Shown here: positions 1 to 9,689 of the stretch, one piece after another
Position numbering within the stretch: position 1 is the first letter of the stretch
Layout of the letters: each line of letters opens with the position of its first letter
NCBI GenBank assembly: GCA_020002185.1
Contig: CM034541.1
Span: forward strand, 51,258,562-51,322,561
Length of the DNA: 64,000 bases
Direction of reading: 5' to 3'
Origin: Paraescarpia echinospica
Lineage: Eukaryota > Annelida > Polychaeta > Sabellida > Siboglinidae
Notes under the pieces: model-generated
The model's input: only the letters and a program-made list of their open reading frames with translations
Database searches by the model: none
What the model was told of the DNA's origin: nothing
Made by a program: the position numbers and the translations under genes

Positions 1-119
1 ATCCTTTCACCTCGCGCTGTGGGTACATGGCGTAGAGGCGCGTCCCCTGGGTGGCGGATTGGGGAGCCCTCCTTTGGGGGGTTGCACGTGAATAATACGG
101 AATAGCGTGCCGCGGACCA

Positions 120-300
120 ACGTATCATAGGAGAATGGAAAACTCTGACTCCAAACCCGGGTAGATGGAGCTCGTCAGCCTTGGAAGGCAGTCCACCTAG
201 GAGAAGGAAATCTCTGATTCAAAACCCAGGTAGCTGGAACTCGTCAGCCTTGGATGGCAGTCCAGCTAGGAGAAGGAAAACTCTGACTCCAAACCTCCGC
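120..300 (+). repeat. 70-bp tandem monomers in the LINE 5' leader
   Basis: The motif AGGAGAAGGAAAACTCTGA recurs at about 129, 199 and 269, each time followed by a block containing GTAGMTGGARCTCGTCAGCC and GGCAGTCCA. That gives about 2.4 units with a 70-bp period. Tandem monomers in LINE 5' leaders often carry promoter activity (as in mouse L1); that role is inferred here. Confidence 0.75.
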
Positions 301-812
301 TGCCTTGCGGCTATACCAGATCTCGTGAAAGGCTTCGGGAGTAAACCCCGAGGAGAAATCCGGAGCTGGAGTCCCTAAGGCAGTTCGTCGTTGACTTCAA
401 CATCGTTCTGGCAACTCCTGCGACGGCACCGGTGCCAAAGCCGTATGGGCTCTTGCTCTTCCCTTGGATTACATCAGTGACGTGGAGAGGGGGGACCTGC
501 TGCATGGGCAACAGCTTGTCTTCCATATCACCCTTGTCCAGGCCTGCGCCCTGGAGAGGACACTCCAGCGCCGCTGCAAAGCGACGACACAACACGAGAA
601 GTGGCAGTTACCGGTGATAAGTCTCAGTACTCCATTGGCGTAGAGTTGAGGCGCCAGGGGTCACTTCTGACAGTGGGAGAGGTGATCGTGCCTCACTGGA
701 TAGCTACCGCCCGCTTTAAACTGGGCAGCCCCCGGTCAATAAGGTGCTATCCCGCCACAGTTCGCCTGCCTTACTGGGTGCGTGGGGCTTAGGGCTGTGA
801 AAAGCCTGACAA

Positions 813-3800
813 GTGGACTGTAAAACCCAAGCACCAGGCAAGAAAAGCAACACAAGAAACAAGCCAGCACTAAAAGTAGGATGCTGGAACGTAAGGACCA
901 TGACCATCGGCCTATCAACGGACCTGCAGGACATGAGCGACGCACGAAAGACGGCAGTGATAAACAACGAACTGCTGAGACTGCAAGTGGATATTTCAGC
1001 ACTACAAGAGACTCGCCTTGCCGAAACCGGCTCTCTTCGAGAAAAGGATTTCACCTTCTTCTGGCGTGGAAAAGCTGCAGACGAGACCAGAGAGTACGGC
1101 GTTGGATTTGCCATGAAGAACTCACTGCTGAACATGATAGAACCTGGTGAGGTAGGAACAGAGAGGATTCTCACCCTACGTCTCCACACAACAGACGGGC
1201 CTGTCAGCCTCATCAGCGTCTACGCCCCCACCCTCCATTCTACCCAGGAGGAAAAAGACGAGTTCTACGACCAGCTGCAGTCAGTCATCCAGAAAATCCC
1301 AACCACCGAAAGCCTGCTTCTACTTGGCGACTTCAATGCACGAGTCGGCGCCGACCACGCCTCCTGGCCGCGATGCCTGGGACGATTTGGAATCGGCAAC
1401 ATGAACGAAAACGGGCAACGACTACTCGAGCTATGCACACTGCACGATCTGTGCATTACTAACACCTTTTTTCAGACGAAACCGCAGCACAAAGTATCAT
1501 GGCGACATCCCCGCTCCAAACGATGGCACCAGTTGGACCTGATTCTCACGCGACGCTGCCAACTGAGAAGCGTCCTCACCACACGTTCCTATCATAGCGC
1601 TGATTGCGACACAGATCATTCGCTGGTCTGCTGTAAGATCAGGATTCAACCCAAGAAGCTTCATCGCGCCAAACCGTCAGGGAAGCCACGGATCGACACC
1701 AGCAAGGCAAAGGACCCAGGGAAGGTGGAGATGCTTGTGAAGAGCCTGGAAGACGCCCTGCAGGCGAAGCCCCCAGAGGGAGACGCAAAGCAGAGATGGG
1801 ATCACCTCAGGGACACGATCCACAGCACGGCATTCTCTGTCTTCGGCAGGAAGCAGGGGAGGACTCAGGATTGTTTCGAGGCAAATGCCACTGAACTCAA
1901 CACTGTGATTGAGGAAAAGCGTGCCGCATTGCTGGAACACAAGCGACAGCCAACACAATCAACACTGCAAGCTCTTAGAGAAGCTAGGGGTAAAGTGCAG
2001 CGCACAGCCAGAAGATGTGCCAACGACTATTGGATACAACTCTGTGAGAGTATTCAGTTGGCAGCTGACACGGGAAACATCAGGGGTCTCTACGACGGTA
2101 TAAAGAAGGCCATCGGACCAACACACAGCAAGACAGCTCCACTCAAATCAACTACTGGTGAAACCATCACAGACAAGAGCAAGCAAATGGAGAGGTGGGT
2201 GGAGCATTACTCGGACTTGTACAGCAGGGAGAACACCATCTCAGACGCCACACTGGAAGCTGTGGAGCGCTTGCCTCTCATGGAGAAGCTAAACGAGACG
2301 CCAAGCCTGGAGGATCTCAGCAAAGCCATAGACGGCCTGCCCACAGGAAAAGCGCCAGGGCTGGATGGAATCCCAGCAGAAGTCATCAAAAGTGCAAAGG
2401 GACCACTCCTTGAACACCTGCACGCTCTGCTCTGTCAGTGCTGGGTGGAAGGGGAAGTTCCCCAGGACATGAGAGACTGTAATATCATCACCCTGTACAA
2501 GAACAAAGGAGATCGCAGTGACTGCAATAACTACAGGGGGATCTCCTTGCTGAGCATCGTCGGTAAAGTATTCGCCCGCGTGGTCCTGAACAGACTTCAG
2601 AAGCTGGCTGACAGGGTATATCCAGAGTCACAATGCGGCTTCAGGTCGGAACGCTCCACGATCGACATGATATTCTCCCTGCGACATCTCCAGGAGAAAT
2701 GCAGAGAGCAGAAGCAGTCACTCTACATAGCATTCATAGACCTGACAAAGGCCTTTGACCTCGTGAGCCGCGATGGCCTCTTCAAAGTCCTCGCAAGGAT
2801 TGGATGTCCACTAAAGCTTCTGAGCGTGATTCAGTCATTCCACAGAGGTATGAGAGGAGTCGTTCAGGTCGACGGGTCATCATCAACTCCATTCGACGTG
2901 AAAAGCGGAGTCAAGCAGGGGTGCGTGCTTGCCCCCACCCTCTTTGGCATCTACTTTGCAGTCATGCTAAAGCATGCCCTCAGAACATCAACTGACGGAA
3001 TCTACCTCCACACTAGGTCAGATGGCAAACTTTACAGCTTGTCCAGATTGAAAGCAAAGACCAAGATCCGTGAGGTTCTCATCAGAGACATGCTGTTCGC
3101 AGATGATGCTGCCTTGACAGCTCACGAGGAGCAACATCTTCAAAATCTTATGGATTGCTTCTCCCAAGCCTGCGAGGACTTCAGACTGACAATCAGTCTA
3201 AAGAAGACAAATATCATGAGCCAGGACACCGAAAGCCTGCCAGCCATCACCATAAACAACTACCAGCTGGATGTGGTGAAGGAATTCACATATCTCGGCT
3301 CAACAATGACCGACAACCTCTCCATGGACTCCGAAATCAGCAGACGGATTGGCCGAGCCATATCAACGCTTGCCAGGTTCTCAAAGAGGGTCTGGAACAA
3401 CGCCAAACTGACCCTGAACACCAAGATGACTGTCTACAGAGCCTGTGTCCTCAGTGCCCTCTTATATGGCAGCGAGTCATGGACTCTGTACTCGAGGCAA
3501 GAAAGGAGGCTCAACACTTTCCACATGCGCAGCCTGAGGCGGATCCTGGGCATCAAATGGTCGGACCGCATAACAAATAACGAGGTCTTCTGACGTGCTG
3601 CCACACCCAGCATCTATACTCTGCTACGACAACGTCGCCTTCGCTGGCTGGGACACGTCCGCAGGATGCAAGACGGCAGGATCCCCAAGGACCTACTATA
3701 TGGCGAGCTCGCAACAGGCAAGAGAGCTCGGGGCCGCCCCCAACTCCGATTCAAAGATGTCTGTAAAAGAGACATGAAGGCCCTTGACATGGACGTTGAC

Positions 3801-4034
3801 GGATGGGAAGACCTTGCACAGGATCGCTCCCGCTGGAGACAGGAACTGAATCGCAGCCTGCGCAGAGGGGAAAAAAAGTTGCAACTTGCGTCAGACGAAC
3901 GGAGAGTGAGACGCATAAACGGCCAGCAAGCTCCACCTGCAGACACCGCTTTCAAGTGCAACCGCTGCGACAGGGACTGTCACTCCCGCATCGGCCTGCA
4001 CAGCCACAACAGGCGCTGTTCCAGTGCCAACTGA
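813..4034 (+). pseudogene. LINE ORF: APE endonuclease + reverse transcriptase + C2H2-like tail, one in-frame TGA
   Basis: Encodes the replication protein of the LINE: an endonuclease nicks the target and the RT primes on it. Residues are counted from a GTG at 813. An EEP nuclease occupies about 20-275 (CWNVRTM, LQETRL with the catalytic Glu, GDFNAR, and a TDHS C-terminal His motif). The RT spans about 500-800 (FIDLTKAF motif A, SGVKQGCVLAP motif B, LFADDAA motif C). The thumb region ends at LRRILGIKW. A TGA at 3591-3593 stops the ORF at 926 aa. The same frame reopens at once and runs to 4034, carrying a LRWLGHV segment, a basic region and a CNRCDRDC...H...H...C knuckle. No ATG precedes the nuclease in frame; the GTG may be a mutated ATG. 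All catalytic residues look intact, so this is a young copy with one or two lesions. Confidence 0.88.
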
Positions 4035-4085
4035 CTTTTCAGGGCGCAGAACCATGGCCACTTGTGACCGACGGATGCCACTAAT

Positions 4086-5610
4086 ATCCTTTCAACACGG
4101 TAGACTTGTACAACTATCTTACTTTAACTTGTGGGTGTCGTATGTCACTGCTAGTTAATAAATTACCATGGTAATTTCTCAACGTTTTATTCTTTCAACA
4201 AGGTAGACTTGTACAACTGTCTTACTTTAAATCGTGGGTGTCGTATGTTACTGCTAGTTTAATACATTACCGTGGTAATTTCTTAACGTTTTATCCTTTC
4301 CACACGGTAGACTTGTACAACTATCTTACTTTATCTCGTGGATGTCGTAAGTTATTGCCAGTTTAATACATCACCGTGGTAATTTCTTAACGTTTTATCC
4401 TTTCAACACGGTAGACTTGTACAACTATCTTACTTTATCTCGTGGGTGTCGTATGTTACTGCTAGTTTAATACATTAATATGGTAATTTCTTAACGTTTT
4501 ATCCTTTCAACACGGTAGACTTGTACAACTATCTTACTTTAACTCGTGGATGTCGTATGTTACTGCTAGTTTAATACATTACCATGGTGATTTCTTAACG
4601 TTTTATCCTTTCAACACGGTAGACTTGTACAACTATCTTACTTTAACTCGTGGGTGTCGTATGTTACTGCTAGTTTAATACATTACCGTGGTAATTTCTT
4701 AACGTTTTAACCTTTCAACACGGTAGTCCTGTACAACTATCTTACTTTATCTTGTGGGTGTCGTATGTCACTGCTAGTTTAATACATCGCTGTGGTAACT
4801 TCTCAACGTTTTATCCTTTCAACAAGGTAGACTTGTACAACTATCTTACTTTATCTCGTGGGTGTCGTAAGTTATTGCCAGTTTAATACATCACCGTGGT
4901 AATTTCTTAACGTTTTATCCTTTCAACACGGTAGACTTGTACAACTATCTTACTTTAACTCGTGGGTGTCGTATGTTACTGCTAGTTTAATACATCACCG
5001 TGGTAATTTCTTAACGTTTTATCCTTTCAACAAGGTAGACTTGTACAACTATCTTACTTTATCTCGTGGGTGTCGTATGTTACTGCTAGTTTAATACATT
5101 ACCGTGGTAATTTCTTAACGTTTTAACCTTTCAACACGGTAGTCCTGTACAATTATCTTACTTTATCTTGTGGGTGTCGTATGTCACTGCTAGTTTAATA
5201 CATCGCTGTGGTAACTTCTCAATGTTTTATCCTTTCAACAATGTTGACTTGTACAACTATCTTACTTTATCTCGTGGGTGTCGTAAGTTATTGCCAGTTT
5301 AATACATCACCGTGGTAATTTCTTAACGTTTTATCCTTTCAACACGGTAGACTTGTACAACTATCTTACTTTAACTCGTGGGTGTCGTACAGTATTGCTA
5401 GTTTAATACACCACAGTGGTAACTTCTCAAAGTTTTATCCTTTTAACACGGTAGACTTGTACAACTATCTTACTTTAACTAACTCGTGGTTGTAGTAAAT
5501 TATTGCATGTTAATGCATCATGAAGGAAATGTCTTAGCGTTATCGTTTCAAAACGGTAGAGTTGTACTTAACTTTCTTATTTTAAAACGTGGGTGTCGTA
5601 AATTTTCATA
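4086..5610 (+). repeat. 104-bp satellite array, about 14.5 units
   Basis: Units start at 4086, 4189, 4293, 4397, 4501, 4605, 4709, 4813, 4917, 5021, 5125, 5229, 5333 and 5437, with a partial diverged unit from 5542. Each carries CCTTTCAACACGGTAGAC, CTTGTACAACTATCTTAC, a GTGGGTGTCGTA block and TTCTTAACGTTTTA. The spacing is 103-105 bp. It contains no gene and no unique spacers. The array starts where the LINE ends. Confidence 0.95.
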
Positions 5611-5856
5611 TTTTAGTGCTGATGGTTATTTCTAAACGGTGGCAAGATGGTAAACCAATTGGTCACGTCAACATATGTTGTAACGCCTCCTATTGAGTAA
5701 ATGGTGAGCTATAAAACCAGGTAAAATAAAATGTTGTTGAAAATTCGTTTTTTAATATTTTTCAAAGGTCTTACTGTATCGCCTATACTAATGGAATAAT
5801 GACGTACCTTGCTGACGTTTTCGACGATCATTCGTGACACAAACCAACATGAATAC

Positions 5857-6040
5857 AACACGTCCAGGTTTGACCTATGCACAGGCGGCAGGCCCAGTAC
5901 CTGAAGCTTTGAGGAGTGAGACAGCTGGTCTCCCCCCATATCTTCGCATGCGCCATGCTTGGTAAATTTTTATTATATGTCGTCTTCGGTAGAGTAATTA
6001 TTAAGCAAGGTTCATATGGGTATGTAATTTAACAACTTTT
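5857..6040 (+). repeat. left arm of a large inverted repeat
   Basis: This segment, from AACACGTCCAGG through CTTCGCATGCGCCATGC to TATGTAATTTAACAACTT, is the reverse complement of 7484-7671 at high identity, by eye close to 90%. The arms are separated by a loop of about 1.44 kb. Left of the arm lies about 230 bp without a partner on the other side (5625-5856), then the satellite. Confidence 0.9.
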
Positions 6041-6687
6041 AGCAACTTTTAACATCTATTGAAGCGATTATGGGTCTGCCTGTAGAACTACTGTTGGAGA
6101 TGCGGCCGAGCCTGCGGCAGAGTTCAACAGTCTCCATAGCTTGTTCAAGTGTGACGATGCCACCAAGGTTGTGTTTGAGGAGCACATCATTGGTTAGGGT
6201 TTTCTTGACATCCTCACCCTTGGATTCCTCCACACCAAACACTCTAATACCCCACTCACCACTCACGACTTCTTCTTTCCATTGTGTCAATTATCTCCTC
6301 ATAAATAGTCATCCTCGCCCTCGATTCCATTTCTCGTTTCGTTGTTTCTTTGAACGACTTTTGTAACTCATCAATTTTGTCCCTGTTCTCTTTAAACGAG
6401 GCAGCATTGAATGCACAAGACGCCTCTATGGCTTCCACTCTTTCTGCAGTTGCACCACATTGTCGGCGTATATCGCTCAATTGAGCTACCACGTCACTTT
6501 GGATCATTTTGTATAGTTCGTCTGTTGTAACGCCGCCGCCATGTTGATCAGCACTCGAGGCCACGTTTTCATCGCTCACCTGGTCATGACATTCAGTCTT
6601 CGTCACTGGGCTTTTTCTTGCATTTTGTTTCGGCATAATACTGTTCACCCTGGTATCATAGAGTGATTGAACCCAGTGCTTGCTCAA
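6039..6687 (-). pseudogene. LINE ORF1-like protein fragment, frameshifted
   Basis: Two overlapping minus-strand frames encode one protein. The first (6687-6256) has a polar N-terminus and a long coiled coil (about residues 50-130, with heptad-like ERVEAIEAS and KIDELQKSF). The second (from about 6264 to 6039) continues with REWGIRVFGVEES and a stretch ending GRPIIASIDV. A coiled coil followed by an RxxNIRIFGVPE-like strand and a GRPI motif is the plan of L1/Tx1-type ORF1 RNA-binding proteins, which trimerise and coat the LINE RNA. A frameshift near 6260 and the abrupt end at the inverted-repeat arm show a relic. No matching RT is present in the loop. Confidence 0.6.
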
Positions 6688-6689
6688 AG

Positions 6690-7022
6690 CTGACGTTTAT
6701 AACCGAGTAATTAAACAAAATTAAGAGCACCACTTTGCCCACTCGTCCTTAATCTACTGTTGCCATCTGTAGTATATGTAGAAGTAATGTAACTTAATAT
6801 ATTACTACTACTACTACTACGATTGGCGCAACGCCTTCTACAATTGACCCAACGTCTTCTACAAGTTCGCCTACAAGTGTCGCTAACACCAATGTCATCA
6901 CATAGTTCTGCCACTGCGTCGACTGCCAATCGACACGCAAACAACTCGTGGCAACATTCCAGTGATTAGATTCTGGATGGGGTATGTTTAACCCCGCAAG
7001 CACTATGGCATTCAATCAATTT
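6690..7022. other. non-coding part of the inverted-repeat loop
   Basis: Contains an ACT trinucleotide run near 6806-6822 and short repeated phrases (CGTCTTCTACAA, CAACGCCTTCTACAA). I see no gene. On the minus strand it could include 3' sequence of the gene B relic that follows. Confidence 0.4.
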
Positions 7023-7470
7023 TTAAGAACCAATGTTGCATCGATACGCTCTATCTATGGCATCGCTAAAGTACATATCAATTAAAATATCATCGGGTAA
7101 AAGACAATGGTAATGGAGTTGACTGAGGTCATCTATCTTGCATGCTTCGCAATCGGTTTTTACACATTGTCTAATGATTTCTGACACGTAACGTGCTAAC
7201 TCATTTTTCAGCATGGACGCCATATAGTCTATCTTGTCCTGTGTAGTGTAAGCGCCGCCAGCCATTTCTACTGTAGTGTCAGTGCCGATGGCAGAGGTGA
7301 TGTTGATAGTAGAAGAAGACGTAAAAATAGATGTGGTGGCGGGCTGAAGAGATATATGATATGAAGATATACGATATGAAGGCGCATGGCGTTGTAGTTG
7401 GTATAGGAACCGCGTTGTGTTTTTCTAATGGTGAGCGATACGTGGGTTTCCGTCATACTTCTAAATGTAC
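7023..7470 (-). pseudogene. gene B: truncated paralogue of gene A
   Basis: Reads right to left. About 7456-7390 encodes VSLTIRKTQRGSYTNYN, matching VSLSIMKPRRGAYTNYN of gene A at 8.4 kb. After a frame change, 7262-7023 encodes an 80-aa frame with helical ARYVSEIIRQC, a CEAC pair, then HYHCLLPDDILIDMYFSDAI. That matches the relic downstream of gene A (CLGC, then HHDYLLPYDILIYLQFDEAV). The order of parts is the same in both copies. The upstream OB-fold/zinc part present in A is missing because the right arm of the inverted repeat starts at 7484. A decayed duplicate, whose function is as unknown as that of A. Confidence 0.6.
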
Positions 7471-7483
7471 GGATAATAGTTGT

Positions 7484-7671
7484 TACAAGTTGTTAAATTA
7501 CATACCTATATGAACGTTGCTTAATAATTAGACTACCGAAGACGATATATAATAAAACCTTACCACGCATGGCGCATGCGAAGATATGGAGGAGAGACCA
7601 CCTATTTCATTCCGCAAAGCTTCAGGTACCGAGCCTGCCGCCTGTGCATAGGTCAAAACTGGACGTGTTAC
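7484..7671 (-). repeat. right arm of the large inverted repeat
   Basis: Reverse complement of 5857-6040: TCGCATGCGCCATGC, ACCGAAGACGATAT and CCTGTGCATAGGTCAAAAC all have partners. Outside it the sequence passes within about 30 bp into inverted satellite units, whereas the left side has an extra block of about 230 bp. Confidence 0.9.
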
Positions 7672-7689
7672 CACGCTGATGCACTTAAA

Positions 7690-7912
7690 TATGAAAATTT
7701 ACGACACCCTTCCTTCATGATGCATTAACTAGCAATAACTTACTACACCCACGAGTTGAAGTAAGATAGTTGTATAAGTATAACGTGATGAAAGGATAAA
7801 ACGTTAAGAAATTACCAAAGTGATGTATTAAACTGGCAATAACTTACAACACCCACGAGTTAAAGTAAAACAGTTGTACAAGTCTACCATGTTGAAAGGA
7901 TAAAACATTAAA
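7690..7912 (-). repeat. two inverted units of the 104-bp satellite
   Basis: Minus-strand copies of the same unit as at 4086-5610, recognisable from GTTGTACAAGTCTACC, GTTGAAAGGATAAAACGTTAAG and TAACTTACAACACCCACGAG. They end next to the polyadenylation signal of gene A. Confidence 0.9.
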
Positions 7913-7923
7913 GGTTTGCATAT

Positions 7924-7929
7924 TTTATT
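7924..7929 (-). terminator. polyadenylation signal AATAAA downstream of gene A
   Basis: AATAAA on the minus strand, about 115 bp past the last stop of the gene A relic (8042). It sits directly between gene A and the inverted satellite, so it probably marks the end of the original transcript. Confidence 0.5.
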
Positions 7930-8041
7930 CAGGTACAAATGCAAACGTATTTACATGTCACCCTCCATAACGGCAATAACCAGAGACTGTACATTATTTC
8001 GCCATAGCTCTGGTACAGAGTATTGCAATCAACTGTCTATA

Positions 8042-8394
8042 TTACACAACTGATTTTGACGTCAGGTCGGATAGCTTCACACCTGCGTCTAACAAAACTC
8101 TCATCCATTCTTTCCTCACAGCAGTTGAATTAATGGCCTCCACAGCCTCGTCAAACTGCAAGTAAATTAGAATGTCATAGGGTAAGAGGTAGTCGTGGTG
8201 AAAATTGACTCGCAGCCAAGACAACGTTGTGTTGAAAGTTGAACAATGTCACATGCAATGTGGTATGCAAAAACCTTTTTGATTTCGTTCGTAGGAAAAT
8301 CGATCGTAATTTTCGGACCAGCAACGGCGGTAGGAGAGGAAGTCGAGACGTCGGCGGTGTCGCCGGAAGTTGTGCCATCCGTGGCGGAGAGAGG
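8042..8394 (-). pseudogene. gene A downstream relic: CxxC / LLPxDIL domain
   Basis: After the TAG at 8395-8397 the same frame reads a Thr/Ser linker and then NEIKKVFAYHIACDIVQ and RCLGCES. A shift to the frame ending at 8042 gives NFHHDYLLPYDILIYLQFDEAVEAI and a basic tail. Gene B carries the same module (CEAC, HYHCLLPDDILIDMYFSDAI) with six extra residues between the CxxC and the His. A small deletion therefore probably broke the frame here. The CxxC followed by a His and an acidic helix could bind zinc. I do not recognise a characterised family. Confidence 0.55.
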
Positions 8395-8934
8395 CTAAAA
8401 CAGGGTATGATTCGAGTGTACCACCTCTAGGTGTGTGACGTTGTAGTTTGTGTAGGCGCCTCGTCGAGGTTTCATTATGCTGAGGGACACACGAGTTACC
8501 GTCAGTGAGTTCAGTTTGTAGATCTGCATAGTTTCGTCCATAACAGCAAATGTGTCGGCATTCACGTCTAGGAGAAGAGCCATACATTGGTCGAATAAAT
8601 TCAACCATATACATTGACCCCTCGCTGTCTCGACAAAGCACATTCGAACCATGAAATGCATGTCAGAGGCCACATAATTGCATTGCAAATGAACCCTATT
8701 GTGGAAAATCATAAGCTTCTTGCAGTATCTGCACCCGATGTAGAAGGGGGTATGCTGGCGTACTTTGTCTATAAGGAGACCTCTGACCTTGATAACGGCG
8801 TCGGCGGTTACGCTTGCTTTCAGAGTTCCCACGTCCACGACCTCTGGTTCCGACGACGGGGAAGGGCTCGTCGGCTCGTCCTCGTCGCTCGAGTCTGCTG
8901 CACCGCGAGGGCAGTAATAGGGTGTCTTCAACAT
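8395..8934 (-). CDS. gene A: RPA70-like ssDNA-binding (OB-fold, zinc) protein, 179 aa
   Basis: Reads right to left from the ATG at 8934, chosen because it lies 47 bp after a TATATAAG box; an upstream ATG at 8976 sits too close to the TATA box. The N-terminus is acidic and Ser/Pro-rich (about 10-35). From about 40 a domain follows that resembles the C-terminal ssDNA-binding OB fold of replication protein A: an opening strand VIKVRGLLID, FYIGCRYCKK as the first zinc-binding CxxC, a further Cys in VHLQC, strands MHFMVRMCFVE and IWLNLFDQCMALLL, then a closing helix and strands to YTNYNVTHLEVV. The canonical fourth zinc ligand is not obvious. The frame stops at a TAG (8395-8397), but the same frame continues open for about 75 codons, so the stop is probably a lesion. 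I infer a replication-type protein of a mobile or viral-like element. Confidence 0.6.
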   Translation of the reverse strand: MLKTPYYCPRGAADSSDEDEPTSPSPSSEPEVVDVGTLKASVTADAVIKVRGLLIDKVRQHTPFYIGCRYCKKLMIFHNRVHLQCNYVASDMHFMVRMCFVETARGQCIWLNLFDQCMALLLDVNADTFAVMDETMQIYKLNSLTVTRVSLSIMKPRRGAYTNYNVTHLEVVHSNHTLF

Positions 8935-8980
8935 GGTGTCGTCGTGATACGAATGACAATCCGGTTGGCAGAGCACCGCG

Positions 8981-8988
8981 CTTATATA
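8981..8988 (-). promoter_or_regulatory. TATA box of gene A
   Basis: TATATAAG on the minus strand, 47 bp before the ATG at 8934. The decamer CTTATATAGG (plus strand) is identical at gene C (11852-11861). Confidence 0.65.
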
Positions 8989-9169
8989 GGAATATGAAAA
9001 ATGACGTGTTAACGGTACCGATTGACCAATCAGGACAGAAATCGTCAGCGCCTACGTCATTGTCTCATTAACATAAGTGATCCTGGGAGGCCTTCGAAAA
9101 AATGATAAAACAGATTCTGAACAACCTCTTATTTTAAGTATTCTATAGTTCTAAATGTACACGTCAGGT

Positions 9170-9480
9170 GGCGCTACATATATGATTTAAAACGGTCCAC
9201 CATCTATATGCCAAGGAAAAAGACACCATTGCGCATGCTCAATTACCTATTTTTTTACGTCTTCGACCTATTTTTATAGTAGAAAAATAAGAGCACGAAT
9301 TTAAGCAGTACTGTTTCACTGTTTTCCCGCAAGGGGCGGTTATTGGCCTAGTTATTTAGTTGACCACTCGGAGGCGCTACTTGACCTTTGACCTTGACCT
9401 TTCCTTTGACCTTGACCTTCATTTCTCTTTCCTCCGATCCAACCTCCGACCATTCCATCCTACTTTACTACTATAATGTA
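9170..9480 (-). promoter_or_regulatory. upstream cassette of gene A, shared with gene C
   Basis: Moving away from the gene there is an ACACCATTGCGCATGCTCAAT element (split here only by the length limit: CATTGCGCATG then CTCAATTACC), GACGTAAA-like sites, AAGAGCACGAATTTAAGCAG, GGCGCTACTTGACC and a TTGACCTTTGACC run. The same elements occur in the same order upstream of gene C (12020-12480). A regulatory or element-terminal role is inferred from conservation alone. Confidence 0.5.
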
Positions 9481-9689
9481 CTAAAACACTACAACGAATT
9501 GGAAGGAGTGTAGATGCTAATATGTGAAGTAAGTTACAAGTTCTAGAAGTTGTAACTTGGCCATTTTCGAAATGTGAATGATACATTCTGAGGGAAATAT
9601 CACTGACACATGACTAGAGGTCGCACTAGAGGACATTAATACGTGGACTTAGCTACACATATAGGCGTTATGGGACTTTAGTCAATGTC

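Larger units (their letters stand above)
1..4084 (+). mobile_element. RTE-like non-LTR retrotransposon (LINE), near full length
   Basis: An APE-type LINE on the plus strand. It has a GC-rich 5' leader (about 1-806) carrying 70-bp tandem monomers, one long ORF with endonuclease and reverse transcriptase, a C-terminal Cys/His knuckle, and a short 3' end at about 4084 where a 104-bp satellite begins. No poly(A) tail is visible at the junction; RTE-type elements often end in short simple repeats. The left end may lie outside the window. The family assignment rests on the order of EEP nuclease, RT and Cys/His tail. Confidence 0.85.

Noticed and set aside
4086..5610. Regularly spaced repeats resembling a CRISPR array
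   Set aside because: Whole 104-bp units repeat without unique spacers, in a eukaryotic context with LINEs: a satellite.
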